Shown piece by piece: positions 27,027 to 35,132 of a stretch of 64,000 nucleotides of DNA. The DNA lies in contig JBBINR010000004.1 in assembly GCA_037443785.1 (NCBI GenBank), positions 62,001 to 126,000 on the forward strand. The letters run 5' to 3'. The stretch's first letter is position 1. Each line of letters starts with the position of its first letter. The notes beneath the pieces were generated by a model. That model made no database searches, had not been told where the DNA came from, and worked only from the letters and a program-made list of their open reading frames with translations. The stretch is from JAQUOA01 sp037443785. GTDB taxonomy: Bacteria; Bacteroidota; Ignavibacteria; UBA10030; UBA8401. The position numbers and the translations under genes were made by a program.

Positions 27027-29143
27027 TTAGCGTTAGATTTTTCTGTTTTATCCTGCTCTTCTTCCGCTTTAATGCGTTCAAGTTCCAAAGGATGCTCATG
27101 CGCCATTTCTTCTTCAGAGATGGTTCCCTTGAACCATGCAAGATTCATTGGATACACATCGGGATTAAAGATGATGAAATAAAAATGCCAGACAATTATT
27201 GCCAGTGCTGCAAGCCATGCTTCGTAGAAATGAATTGTCCGCGAAACATCCCACCACAATTTTCCCATGAGACCAAGAAATGTATTATCAAACCACAGAA
27301 TAAATCCGGTCGCACTCATTACAATGGTCCCCCACACCAATGCCCAATATTCAGCTTTTTCTATATAACTGAACCGATCCAGCTTTGGCTTTATATACGA
27401 AATACCGAGATTATACTTTGCAACACCGATTGCATCACGTAAATCCTGAATCTTCGGCAAAAGGTCAGTCACCAATTGTTTCCCGCGTTGAGTAAAGAAA
27501 ATATAATAGAGATGATACACACTTGAGCAGATCATAATAACTGCCGCTGTTCTATGCAAATAGCTCCGTATTTCAAACACTGTCGGACTAATCGACCGGA
27601 TCGTAAAAACCCAAAATGCATCCGGATAGCGGAGCATAAAACCGGTAATTACTAATGTAATAAAACTTAAGGCAAGTGAACCGTGTTGAATTCGTTCGCT
27701 TAATGTCATTCGAAGATACAAACCGCTGCCAACATCGACGTGAGCAATACCCGAACGGCGATGGCGCAATTTATCATTCGCCTTTCTCCAAAAATCACTT
27801 GCGTTATGGAATGTCATGCCACCAATCGTGACAACAATTAAAATGATATACAAGTTGGAGACAAAAAAAATAATATCGTTATCAGTCGCAGTTGTCGTCA
27901 CAACGTGCACTTGCCCCTGTGCGAAGTTTTGATTTGCCCCGGGATGACACTTTCCACATGTGGTTGCAAGATTTGCTTTATTTACGCGAGAGCGTGGATC
28001 TTTTGAAGGAAGAATATCATGAAATCCATGGCAGCTTGCACAATTTGCTGCTTCTGTTTTCCCCGCTTTCACAGCTAATCCATGATAGCTATCCATAAAC
28101 GATTCACTTCGTCCCGCAGGGAGGCCAAATTTTTCAGACATCTTTACAGAACTGTGGCACGGCGAACACACTTCGACAGAAACGTGAAGTTTGGAAACCG
28201 GAGAATTGGGATCTTTGGGGGCAAGAATTTTATGTTCACCGTGGCAATCTGTACAAACGGGGGCAGAAGTATTTCCATTGCCAAATGCAGTACCATGAAT
28301 ACTTAAACGATAATCTTTCACTTCATTGGTATGACATTGTTCGCATGTCGAAGGAATATTTCTCTTGTTAACAGTCGAAGTCGGCTCACTCCCTTTTTGC
28401 ATATCATGATTGGTATGACAATCTACGCAGTTCGCAGCTTTCCCATTTCCTTTTTTCAGCGCATTCGCATGGACACTTTGCTCATAGGCACGGACAAAAT
28501 CCGATGTTGGTCCCGTGGCAGTGTGATTATTGCCATGGCATGAAATACACATCTTCTCCTGCTGCAATTTTACTTCTGCTACATTGTCGGATTTCATTGA
28601 AGACGGGTACAAATGAGAGTGGCATTCTATACACGTTGGAGCTTTCAAATCTTTCGCAGCGAATGCTTTTCCATGGGAAGAGGTTAGAAAATGATCTTTT
28701 TCATCACTGTGACATTCTCCACAATCGTTCACCAATGTTGATTTGCTGAATTTTGCCCCCTCAATTTTTGGAGATCGAACATCATGCTTGCCATGGCAAT
28801 CTTTACACATCGCACTTTTATCATTGCCATCGTCAACCACCGTTTTATGAAACGTATGCTTCGGAATATCTTTGGCATGGCACGATTTGCATTGAACCGG
28901 CGCAATATTTTCTTTGTGCGGAAGATTATTCGGATCAAAACCAGTATGACATGTGGTGCACAAGAATTTTTTATGCGGTGATTGCGATAAATGCTTTTCA
29001 TCAACAAAAAGAGAAATCGTTTTTCCTTTTTTCTCCATTGTCAAAGTATTATCCGAATGGCACGCGAGACATTCTTCTTTTGTTTGTGAAAAGGAAGGTA
29101 GATTCAGTAGAAAAAAAAGAGGTATGATTCTTAAAAAAAACAT
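27023..29143 (-). CDS. CbcL-like fusion: 13-heme cytochrome c plus b-type membrane domain
   Basis: 706 residues from ATG 29143, which has AAAGGC upstream; an in-frame TTG 18 bases further up is less likely. Signal peptide MFFLRIIPLFFLLNLPSFSQ, 13 CXXCH motifs in the first about 400 residues, then about five membrane helices with His in RIQHGSLAL, YLHRTAAV, VYHLYY, IHFYEAW and VWHFYF. The N-terminus is nearly the same as in the 19-heme paralog: both have ECLACH near the start and the identical FDPNNLPHKENI. The C-terminal about 35 residues are Glu/Lys rich. It is the first gene of unit A and likely a quinol-linked entry point. Confidence 0.87.
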   Translation of the reverse strand: MFFLRIIPLFFLLNLPSFSQTKEECLACHSDNTLTMEKKGKTISLFVDEKHLSQSPHKKFLCTTCHTGFDPNNLPHKENIAPVQCKSCHAKDIPKHTFHKTVVDDGNDKSAMCKDCHGKHDVRSPKIEGAKFSKSTLVNDCGECHSDEKDHFLTSSHGKAFAAKDLKAPTCIECHSHLYPSSMKSDNVAEVKLQQEKMCISCHGNNHTATGPTSDFVRAYEQSVHANALKKGNGKAANCVDCHTNHDMQKGSEPTSTVNKRNIPSTCEQCHTNEVKDYRLSIHGTAFGNGNTSAPVCTDCHGEHKILAPKDPNSPVSKLHVSVEVCSPCHSSVKMSEKFGLPAGRSESFMDSYHGLAVKAGKTEAANCASCHGFHDILPSKDPRSRVNKANLATTCGKCHPGANQNFAQGQVHVVTTTATDNDIIFFVSNLYIILIVVTIGGMTFHNASDFWRKANDKLRHRRSGIAHVDVGSGLYLRMTLSERIQHGSLALSFITLVITGFMLRYPDAFWVFTIRSISPTVFEIRSYLHRTAAVIMICSSVYHLYYIFFTQRGKQLVTDLLPKIQDLRDAIGVAKYNLGISYIKPKLDRFSYIEKAEYWALVWGTIVMSATGFILWFDNTFLGLMGKLWWDVSRTIHFYEAWLAALAIIVWHFYFIIFNPDVYPMNLAWFKGTISEEEMAHEHPLELERIKAEEEQDKTEKSNAK

Positions 29144-29446
29144 GCTTTTGCCTTTAGTCAATACACAAACAGTACAAAAACCTATTACATCGTTACAATG
29201 AAAGGCAAAGACTGTGCCGCTAAACTGATAAATAATTCAGCAAAATTCGCTGTTTATTTTTTCAACTTTGCATCTGAACAGCTTTATTTTGTCATATTTG
29301 GGAGTTTTTTCTAAAGCAAGATGGTAATGGAAGGTCTCTAGACGGACAAAATCTATCATGTCTGTCATAATGATTATCAGTTCGAGAAATCAAGAAAATG
29401 AAAAATTCGAACGCTGAGAGGTTTTCTTTGAAAGCAGTAATTCATT
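29144..29446. other. Intergenic spacer upstream of cytochrome unit A
   Basis: 303 bases between the end of unit B (29447) and the start of unit A (29143), so it must hold the terminator of one and the promoter of the other, both on the minus strand. I see an inverted repeat GCTGTT / AACAGC around 29250-29285 and the imperfect palindrome ctgataaataattcag near 29224. No clear terminator stem with T-tract and no convincing promoter boxes stand out. Confidence 0.4.
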
Positions 29447-30751
29447 TTACTGAATCTGTTGCATGTGCATTTGAATTCCGACCTTTTTTAAAAATTCATT
29501 CGGCAATTCACCGCCGGCAAAAATGAACACAAAATCGTTCTTAAAAACCTTTCCCTCAGATTGCATTGAGATAACAACATTATCTTCCCTGATCTCCATT
29601 ACTTCCGAATTAAAAATCACATTGATTTTATTTCGCTTTATAAAATCATCGATATGATTTCTATTTCGCTCCTTGATCCGTGTAAATTCATCTTTTCGGT
29701 AGGATAACGTCACCACATTATTTTTTTGGGAGGCAAGTCCGACGGCTGCTTCGATGGCAGAATCCCCACCGCCAACGACAAGAATGTGATTGTTTTGATA
29801 TGTCGATGCATCGATTAATCGATAGAAAACTTTATGAAGCTTTTCACCCTCAACACCTAACTTGCGCGGAGTGCCACGGCGTCCTAATGCAAGAACAACG
29901 TATTTTGACTTCCATTCCTGCGATGTTGATGTGATAGAAAAATATTCTTCACTCTTCACGATGTTCGTAACTTTTTCATTCGTCCGGATTTTAAGTCCGG
30001 TTTTATCGATAATCTTCTGCCATAATTCGAGCAATGCTTCTTTTCGTGTTTCAGTCAATTTAATTTTCCCCCACAACGGAAATTCAACGGGAGAAGTCAT
30101 GACCACCTTTGCTCGCGGATATTGATACACTGTTCCACCGACGTCACCTTGTTCCAACACTATATAACGAAGTTTCTGTTCGATCGAAGTAACTCCGGCG
30201 GCAAATCCTGATGGACCAGCACCAATAATTGCGACATCGTATACGTCGTCAACAGAAGAATTTTCGAGAGTGCCGATATGCCGGATAACTTTTGTTCCCT
30301 GAGTAATTGCATTCTTAATCAATCCAAGACCGCCAAGTTCTCCAATGATAAACATTCCGGGAACATTCGTCTCAAAATTATCATCAATCATTGGCAGATC
30401 TGCACTGCGTCCTGGCTTTGCCATTAATAATTGAATGCCGCCAACCGGGCACGCTTCAGCACACAACCCATGGCCGATACATTTTGCCCCATGAATCAGC
30501 GTTGCTTTCCCTTCAATCATTCCAAGTACTTCACCTTCCGGACATGCGCGCACGCATGCTGCGCAGCCGATACATTGAATTGCATCGATCTGCGGATGAA
30601 CCATCATCGCTTCCTGCAGGCCCGAAATTTTCATTTGGTGCAATTTTTCACGCGCCTTCGTTTCTTTTTTGTGGAAACGCTTTATATATGGAATTACCGT
30701 TGCCGCAATGAGCAGCAGGGTAACACCAAGCGTGATTAAAGTTTCATTCAT
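29447..30751 (-). CDS. Membrane-anchored ferredoxin-FAD pyridine-nucleotide oxidoreductase
   Basis: 434 residues: one N-terminal helix (TLGVTLLLIAATVIPYI), a two-cluster ferredoxin domain (about 60-105) and a thioredoxin-reductase/YpdA-like FAD and NAD(P) domain (VAIIGAGPSGFAAG at about 170 and ILVVGGGDSAIEAAVG at about 320). The first cluster is regular (CIGCAACVRACP). In the second the usual second Cys is His (CIGHGLCAEACP), as in some [3Fe-4S] ferredoxins. It is the last gene of unit B, 10 bp after the barrel gene. It could link NAD(P)H or a thiol donor to the cytochromes; the substrate is unknown. Confidence 0.85.
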   Translation of the reverse strand: MNETLITLGVTLLLIAATVIPYIKRFHKKETKAREKLHQMKISGLQEAMMVHPQIDAIQCIGCAACVRACPEGEVLGMIEGKATLIHGAKCIGHGLCAEACPVGGIQLLMAKPGRSADLPMIDDNFETNVPGMFIIGELGGLGLIKNAITQGTKVIRHIGTLENSSVDDVYDVAIIGAGPSGFAAGVTSIEQKLRYIVLEQGDVGGTVYQYPRAKVVMTSPVEFPLWGKIKLTETRKEALLELWQKIIDKTGLKIRTNEKVTNIVKSEEYFSITSTSQEWKSKYVVLALGRRGTPRKLGVEGEKLHKVFYRLIDASTYQNNHILVVGGGDSAIEAAVGLASQKNNVVTLSYRKDEFTRIKERNRNHIDDFIKRNKINVIFNSEVMEIREDNVVISMQSEGKVFKNDFVFIFAGGELPNEFLKKVGIQMHMQQIQ

Positions 30752-30761
30752 AAATGCTCAC

Positions 30762-32390
30762 TTAAAATCGAATTCCAATTTCTGCATACACACGCATACT
30801 GTTCATCGTATTATCAAGAACGCCGTCTACTGCCAGCGATGAGTAAAGCATGCGTGAAAACCGATAGCTTGTATTTATTGTTGCCGTATGTGTTGTGTAC
30901 GTTTGTTTCAATGTAAGAATTGTATATTTATAGTAATCATACCGGAGCGCTACCGACAGCACATAAAAGAATGTTCGATCAAGATCGAGCGTAAAATTCG
31001 TTCCGTTCGAATAGACACCGACAATATCGGCATATCGGACACCCGCACCGATATCTGTTCTCAGAATATCCGAAATACGGTAGGTTGTGCTGATTGTTCG
31101 TGCGTCCCGCGCATCTCCTTTTTTCGTCCGATAGGATATATTTCCCGAAAGAGACATATAGTAAGGGAGTTTTACCGTTGCGCCGAAACGGTATCCCTGC
31201 ATTAAATTCTTATCCAATAACGTATCAGAAATCGATTTCATTGTTTCGAACAGATAAATCGTTCGCGACCCGTCAAACCCCACATTTGTAGACAGCCATT
31301 CGTTCGGATAATAATTAACAGAAAAATATGTATTCGAAAGCTTCAATGCCTTTTTCTTCACACCATTGTTAATATCATTTAATTCGATTTCAGTGCTTTC
31401 GTATAATGAAATTTCCGATCCCATTGTCAAAAAATTTTGCAGATAAAGAAATTCCCGGTCAAGATTTCCTTTTACGAGTTGGCGCCCATACGCCAGTGTC
31501 CCATTATATTGGTGAAGAAAATCAGAACCAAATTTGACGTTAACAAAAAATGCTCCTTTGATTTCGTTCGGTTCGACACTTACTTTTTGCTCTTGAACTC
31601 TTGCACCAAACAAAAACCCCGATGTGATAGTGTTGTATCGATAGTAGAAATGCCCGCCGTCGAATGTTCCCAATCCACCAACAAATTCTGAAGACATTCT
31701 GCCAACACCGTATCCAAGTGATGCTTCCGGATCATTTGTTTGAAGAGAAAAATCATACATTCTATTTTTCAAACGCGAATGATCTCCGTACCGGCTGTAA
31801 ATATCTGAAAGATCGTAATACGTTCTCCCATACATCGAAAAGACCATTCCTGTACCATAAAGATTGCGAATATTAATCCGGCCCATTACCGACGGTTGAT
31901 TAAGATTAAGACGCGAATCCTCTGCCAAAACTCCGGAATACTGTAAACCTATTCTGCCGGTTACTTCGTTTTCGTCATTTCCTGTTTGAAGAACCCGCAT
32001 CGGCGTGCTGACTATTTTTGAAGTAGAATCCGTTTCACTTTTCTTTACAAGAACGATTTCCGTTTGCGGGATTTCAACAATTTTTACTATGCGAGCTTCA
32101 TCGCCGGCAACAATCGGAAATGATTGTGAAAGAATTTGTGATGCCGATGATTTTTTTGATACAGCTGTAACCAACACTGTTCCAATTTGTACTTGTTCAT
32201 GGTAAATGGTTAGTGTATCTCCAACCGCAATCGATCCTTCTCTTCCCGCATTGATGTACACAACTGACGCCGCAACATACGAAACAGAATACTGCAATTC
32301 CTTTTTTCCCTGGCCAAAAAGGGAGGAAATAAATCCGAATATTATAAATCCAAATAACTTCAATCGATAACTTTTCATAAAATTGAACAT
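30762..32390 (-). CDS. Outer-membrane beta-barrel protein with N-terminal soluble domain (porin-cytochrome candidate)
   Basis: 542 residues. After the signal peptide comes a small domain (about 35-125) with VVYINAGREGSIAVGDTLTI, similar in pattern to FlgT-like C-terminal domains. From residue about 140 the sequence alternates in about 20 amphipathic strands and ends in VYAEIGIRF, a typical barrel terminus. It directly follows the 25- and 10-heme genes (3-bp gap to the latter). In porin-cytochrome conduits a large barrel houses a periplasmic multiheme; position and size fit that role. No database family is claimed. Confidence 0.72.
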   Translation of the reverse strand: MFNFMKSYRLKLFGFIIFGFISSLFGQGKKELQYSVSYVAASVVYINAGREGSIAVGDTLTIYHEQVQIGTVLVTAVSKKSSASQILSQSFPIVAGDEARIVKIVEIPQTEIVLVKKSETDSTSKIVSTPMRVLQTGNDENEVTGRIGLQYSGVLAEDSRLNLNQPSVMGRINIRNLYGTGMVFSMYGRTYYDLSDIYSRYGDHSRLKNRMYDFSLQTNDPEASLGYGVGRMSSEFVGGLGTFDGGHFYYRYNTITSGFLFGARVQEQKVSVEPNEIKGAFFVNVKFGSDFLHQYNGTLAYGRQLVKGNLDREFLYLQNFLTMGSEISLYESTEIELNDINNGVKKKALKLSNTYFSVNYYPNEWLSTNVGFDGSRTIYLFETMKSISDTLLDKNLMQGYRFGATVKLPYYMSLSGNISYRTKKGDARDARTISTTYRISDILRTDIGAGVRYADIVGVYSNGTNFTLDLDRTFFYVLSVALRYDYYKYTILTLKQTYTTHTATINTSYRFSRMLYSSLAVDGVLDNTMNSMRVYAEIGIRF

Positions 32391-32393
32391 ATG

Positions 32394-33209
32394 TTAATCG
32401 CCCCCGCTCCCGCTCGGATGACACCGATAACACGCACTACTTTGGTACGCATATCCTGAAACTTCCCCATGAAGCCTGTCCGTCGACGATTGTGAATGCT
32501 CGTGACAGTTAATACATTCAAACGTTGCATAATTTGGTGATGCCGTGTGGCAATCCGAGCAACTGTTCCATCGTCCGGGACGATGCGTCGCACCGGAACC
32601 AATTGGGAAATATTGATCATGCGGAAAAAATGCCGCCGGCTGCCACGTTAATGCCCGATGACACGTTGCACAGTCGGTAGGAAACTTTGCCGTAATATGA
32701 TTCGGATTCGTCGTCGCAGTATATTCTTTCAGATGACATCCAACACATTGATTGAGTGTTCCTTTGTACAAACCATTGGCATGACACGAATTGCACGAAA
32801 CGGCTTCATGGATTCCGCGCGTAGGAAATTGAGTTTTGTTATGATCAAAACTTGTTCTCCATGTCAGCGCATCTGCTGTATGGCATTGAATGCAATCCGC
32901 ACTGAATGCTGCTTTTCGATGATTGATCGAAATTGCGTTATCAAAATCTTTTTGATGGCACGACACACAGTTCACCGGTGTTCCGACAAATCGCAGTGTG
33001 GTGTGGCACTGCTTGCATTCAGCATTGCGGTGCTGTCCGTACAGCACGAATGGCGTATTGGAATGATTAAACTTCATCGGCAGCGCTAAAACATTCCATC
33101 CTTCCGTAGAATGACAATCGATGCATTGCAGATTCAATACACCATGCGGCGATTCCTGCCCATTCATTATGGAACAAAGCACAAAACAATAAAACATAAA
33201 TCGAAACAT
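32394..33209 (-). CDS. Periplasmic 10-heme cytochrome c, short relative of the 25-heme protein
   Basis: 271 residues with a short signal (FRFMFYCFVLCSIMNG) and ten CXXCH motifs. It starts ESPHGVLNLQCIDCHSTEGW and ends with the cap FFPHDQYFPIGSG then HRPGRW, CSDCH, CINCHEHS and CYRCHPSG. The same start and the same cap enclose the 25-heme protein next door, so this is the same architecture with fewer internal modules. Distal His candidates occur in KFNH, GQHRN, SINHRK and NPNH. It starts 3 bp after the stop of the upstream 25-heme gene. Confidence 0.87.
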   Translation of the reverse strand: MFRFMFYCFVLCSIMNGQESPHGVLNLQCIDCHSTEGWNVLALPMKFNHSNTPFVLYGQHRNAECKQCHTTLRFVGTPVNCVSCHQKDFDNAISINHRKAAFSADCIQCHTADALTWRTSFDHNKTQFPTRGIHEAVSCNSCHANGLYKGTLNQCVGCHLKEYTATTNPNHITAKFPTDCATCHRALTWQPAAFFPHDQYFPIGSGATHRPGRWNSCSDCHTASPNYATFECINCHEHSQSSTDRLHGEVSGYAYQSSACYRCHPSGSGGD

Positions 33210-33212
33210 GAA

Positions 33213-35132
33213 TTAATTTCTCCCTGCCGGATGACATTTGTAACAAGCATTGCTGTCATAAGAATATCCGGTTACACCACTATGATCTTGATCCACGCTT
33301 GCTTTATTACTGTGCTCATGGCAATTGATGCATGAAAACACTTTAAAATTAGACGCATTCGTATGACAATCCGTGCATGTACTCCAACTGCCCGGTCGAT
33401 GTTTATCGCCTGAACCGATCGGGAAAAATGGACTGTGATTAAATGTCGATGGAGTCCACCCGTTCGTCGTGTGACAAGTCGCGCACGCCGTTGGAAAATT
33501 TCCCGTAGCGTGTGCCGGATTTGTTGATGACGTATAATCTTTTTGGTGACATGTATAGCAGTCCGTAGAAGTGCCGGCATATTTGCCGCCGATGTGACAA
33601 CTGCTGCATTGCGCTGTTGTATGCTTGCCGGTCAATGGAAAGTTTGATTTGCTATGATCAAACGATGCCGGACTCCACGCAGTTGTCGAATGACACACTG
33701 CACAGTTGTGATCGAAATTTCCTGTCACATGATTCGGATTAGTCGTTCCAGCAAAATCGGCTTGATGACAATTATAACATACTGTTGTCGTTCCTGCATA
33801 TTGCCCGTTTTTATGGCATGTCAAACAATCGACCGCCGCATGGGCGCCGGTTAACGGGAAAGTTGTATTCCCATGGTTAAATGTCGACGGCTTCCATGCA
33901 ATGGTTGAATGACAAGTCGAACAGTCATGCGAAAATTGAGCAGTCACATGATTCGGATTTGTGGCAGCGGCAAAATTTGCTTGGTGGCAAGTATAACAAT
34001 CACCTGGTAAGCCTTTATATTGATCATTCACATGACACTTCGCACATTCAGTCGCAACGTGAGCTCCTGCTAATTGAAAATTCGTTTTATTATGATCGAA
34101 TGTTGATGGTTTCCAAACGACATTCGTATGACATGTCAGACAGTCGTGTGACAATTGACCTTTTGCATGATTTGGTATTACTGTTTTATCAAATTGCGCT
34201 TGGTGGCAAGGGTAACATTCTTTTGGCGTTCCTTTGAAAATTCCTGACACGTGACATTTTGAGCACTCAGCTGAAACGTGTGCTCCTGCCAATTGAAATC
34301 CCGCCTTCGCATGATCAAACGTGGACGGAGACCATACTGCAGTGGAATGGCATGTTGAGCAATCGTGATTAAACTGTGCTGCTGAGTGATTTGGATTTAC
34401 CGTCGCAGCATAATCTTTCTGATGACATGTGTAACAATCTGTGGCTACGTTTTTAAATTGTCCATCCTTATGGCATGAAGCGCACTGCAATGTTGTATGG
34501 ATTCCCACAAGGCGGAAGTTCGTTTTATTATGATCAAATGTTGAATGCTGCCAGTCATTCATCGTATGGCAACTCAAGCACTCATGGGAGAATTGAGCGG
34601 TAACGTGATTCGGATTCGTGACAGCAATATAATTTTTTTGATGACATGAAAAACAATTGCTCGGCAATCCTGCAAACTGATTGTTGGTATGACACGAAGA
34701 ACACTCCACAGAAAGATGTGCACCTTGCAGTTGAAAATTTGTCTTGGAGTGCTGGAAAATTGACGGCCGCCATCCGTTCATTGTATGGCATGTTAAACAT
34801 TCATGAGACAATCTTCCCACCCGATGATTCGGCAACATTGCTTTATTAAAATCAGCTTGATGACACGCAAAGCAATCAGTTGGAGTTCCAGCAAATCGCT
34901 TTGCCGTATGACACTGGGCGCATTGGATATTCGTGTGAACACCTTGAAGTGAAAAACCCGTTGTGGTATGATTAAATTTCATAGGAACGGCAAGATCTTT
35001 CCACGAATCTGTGGTGTGACAATCTGTACACTCCTGTTTCAACGGACCATGAGGAGATTTTTGCGCCACACCGCTATTACTCATCATAATCATCATGAGC
35101 ATAATCAGAAATAAATTTTTGCAGAACATCAT
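33213..35132 (-). CDS. Periplasmic/extracytoplasmic 25-heme cytochrome c built of 73-residue three-heme modules
   Basis: About 639 residues from ATG 35132 (ATGA overlap with the 20-heme gene). Signal NLFLIMLMMIMMSNSGVAQ. I count 25 CXXCH motifs. Six consecutive modules are exactly 73 residues each, every one with CxxCH, then F(D/N/Q)H, G-x-H, CxxCH, CxxCHQ, NH and a final H-D/E/N before the next Cys. A less regular module precedes and a cap module follows (FFPIGSG, HRPGSW, CINCHEHS, CYKCHPAG). The extra His residues would supply distal ligands. Regular stacking predicts an elongated heme wire; location (periplasm or surface) is not shown by the sequence. Confidence 0.9.
   Translation of the reverse strand: MMFCKNLFLIMLMMIMMSNSGVAQKSPHGPLKQECTDCHTTDSWKDLAVPMKFNHTTTGFSLQGVHTNIQCAQCHTAKRFAGTPTDCFACHQADFNKAMLPNHRVGRLSHECLTCHTMNGWRPSIFQHSKTNFQLQGAHLSVECSSCHTNNQFAGLPSNCFSCHQKNYIAVTNPNHVTAQFSHECLSCHTMNDWQHSTFDHNKTNFRLVGIHTTLQCASCHKDGQFKNVATDCYTCHQKDYAATVNPNHSAAQFNHDCSTCHSTAVWSPSTFDHAKAGFQLAGAHVSAECSKCHVSGIFKGTPKECYPCHQAQFDKTVIPNHAKGQLSHDCLTCHTNVVWKPSTFDHNKTNFQLAGAHVATECAKCHVNDQYKGLPGDCYTCHQANFAAATNPNHVTAQFSHDCSTCHSTIAWKPSTFNHGNTTFPLTGAHAAVDCLTCHKNGQYAGTTTVCYNCHQADFAGTTNPNHVTGNFDHNCAVCHSTTAWSPASFDHSKSNFPLTGKHTTAQCSSCHIGGKYAGTSTDCYTCHQKDYTSSTNPAHATGNFPTACATCHTTNGWTPSTFNHSPFFPIGSGDKHRPGSWSTCTDCHTNASNFKVFSCINCHEHSNKASVDQDHSGVTGYSYDSNACYKCHPAGRN
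33486..34799 (-). repeat. Six tandem 219-bp coding repeats (73-residue three-heme modules)
   Basis: Six in-frame units of 219 bases each cover 1,314 bases inside the 25-heme gene. Each unit starts at a CxxCH followed by a Trp four to five residues later and W-x-x-S-T/I/A-F. Module length is constant without gaps although sequence identity between units is only moderate, showing old duplication with strict length selection rather than recent slippage. Related partial modules lie on both sides. Confidence 0.88.

Noticed and set aside
24237..29143. Plus-strand ORFs of 60-150 codons opposite the cytochrome genes
   Set aside because: They are mirror frames of Cys/His-rich coding sequence, with unnatural composition, no ribosome sites and no family features.
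33213..35132. Regularly spaced repeats resembling a CRISPR array or satellite
   Set aside because: The 219-base period is in frame, codes for three-heme modules and the units have diverged; there are no short identical repeats with spacers.
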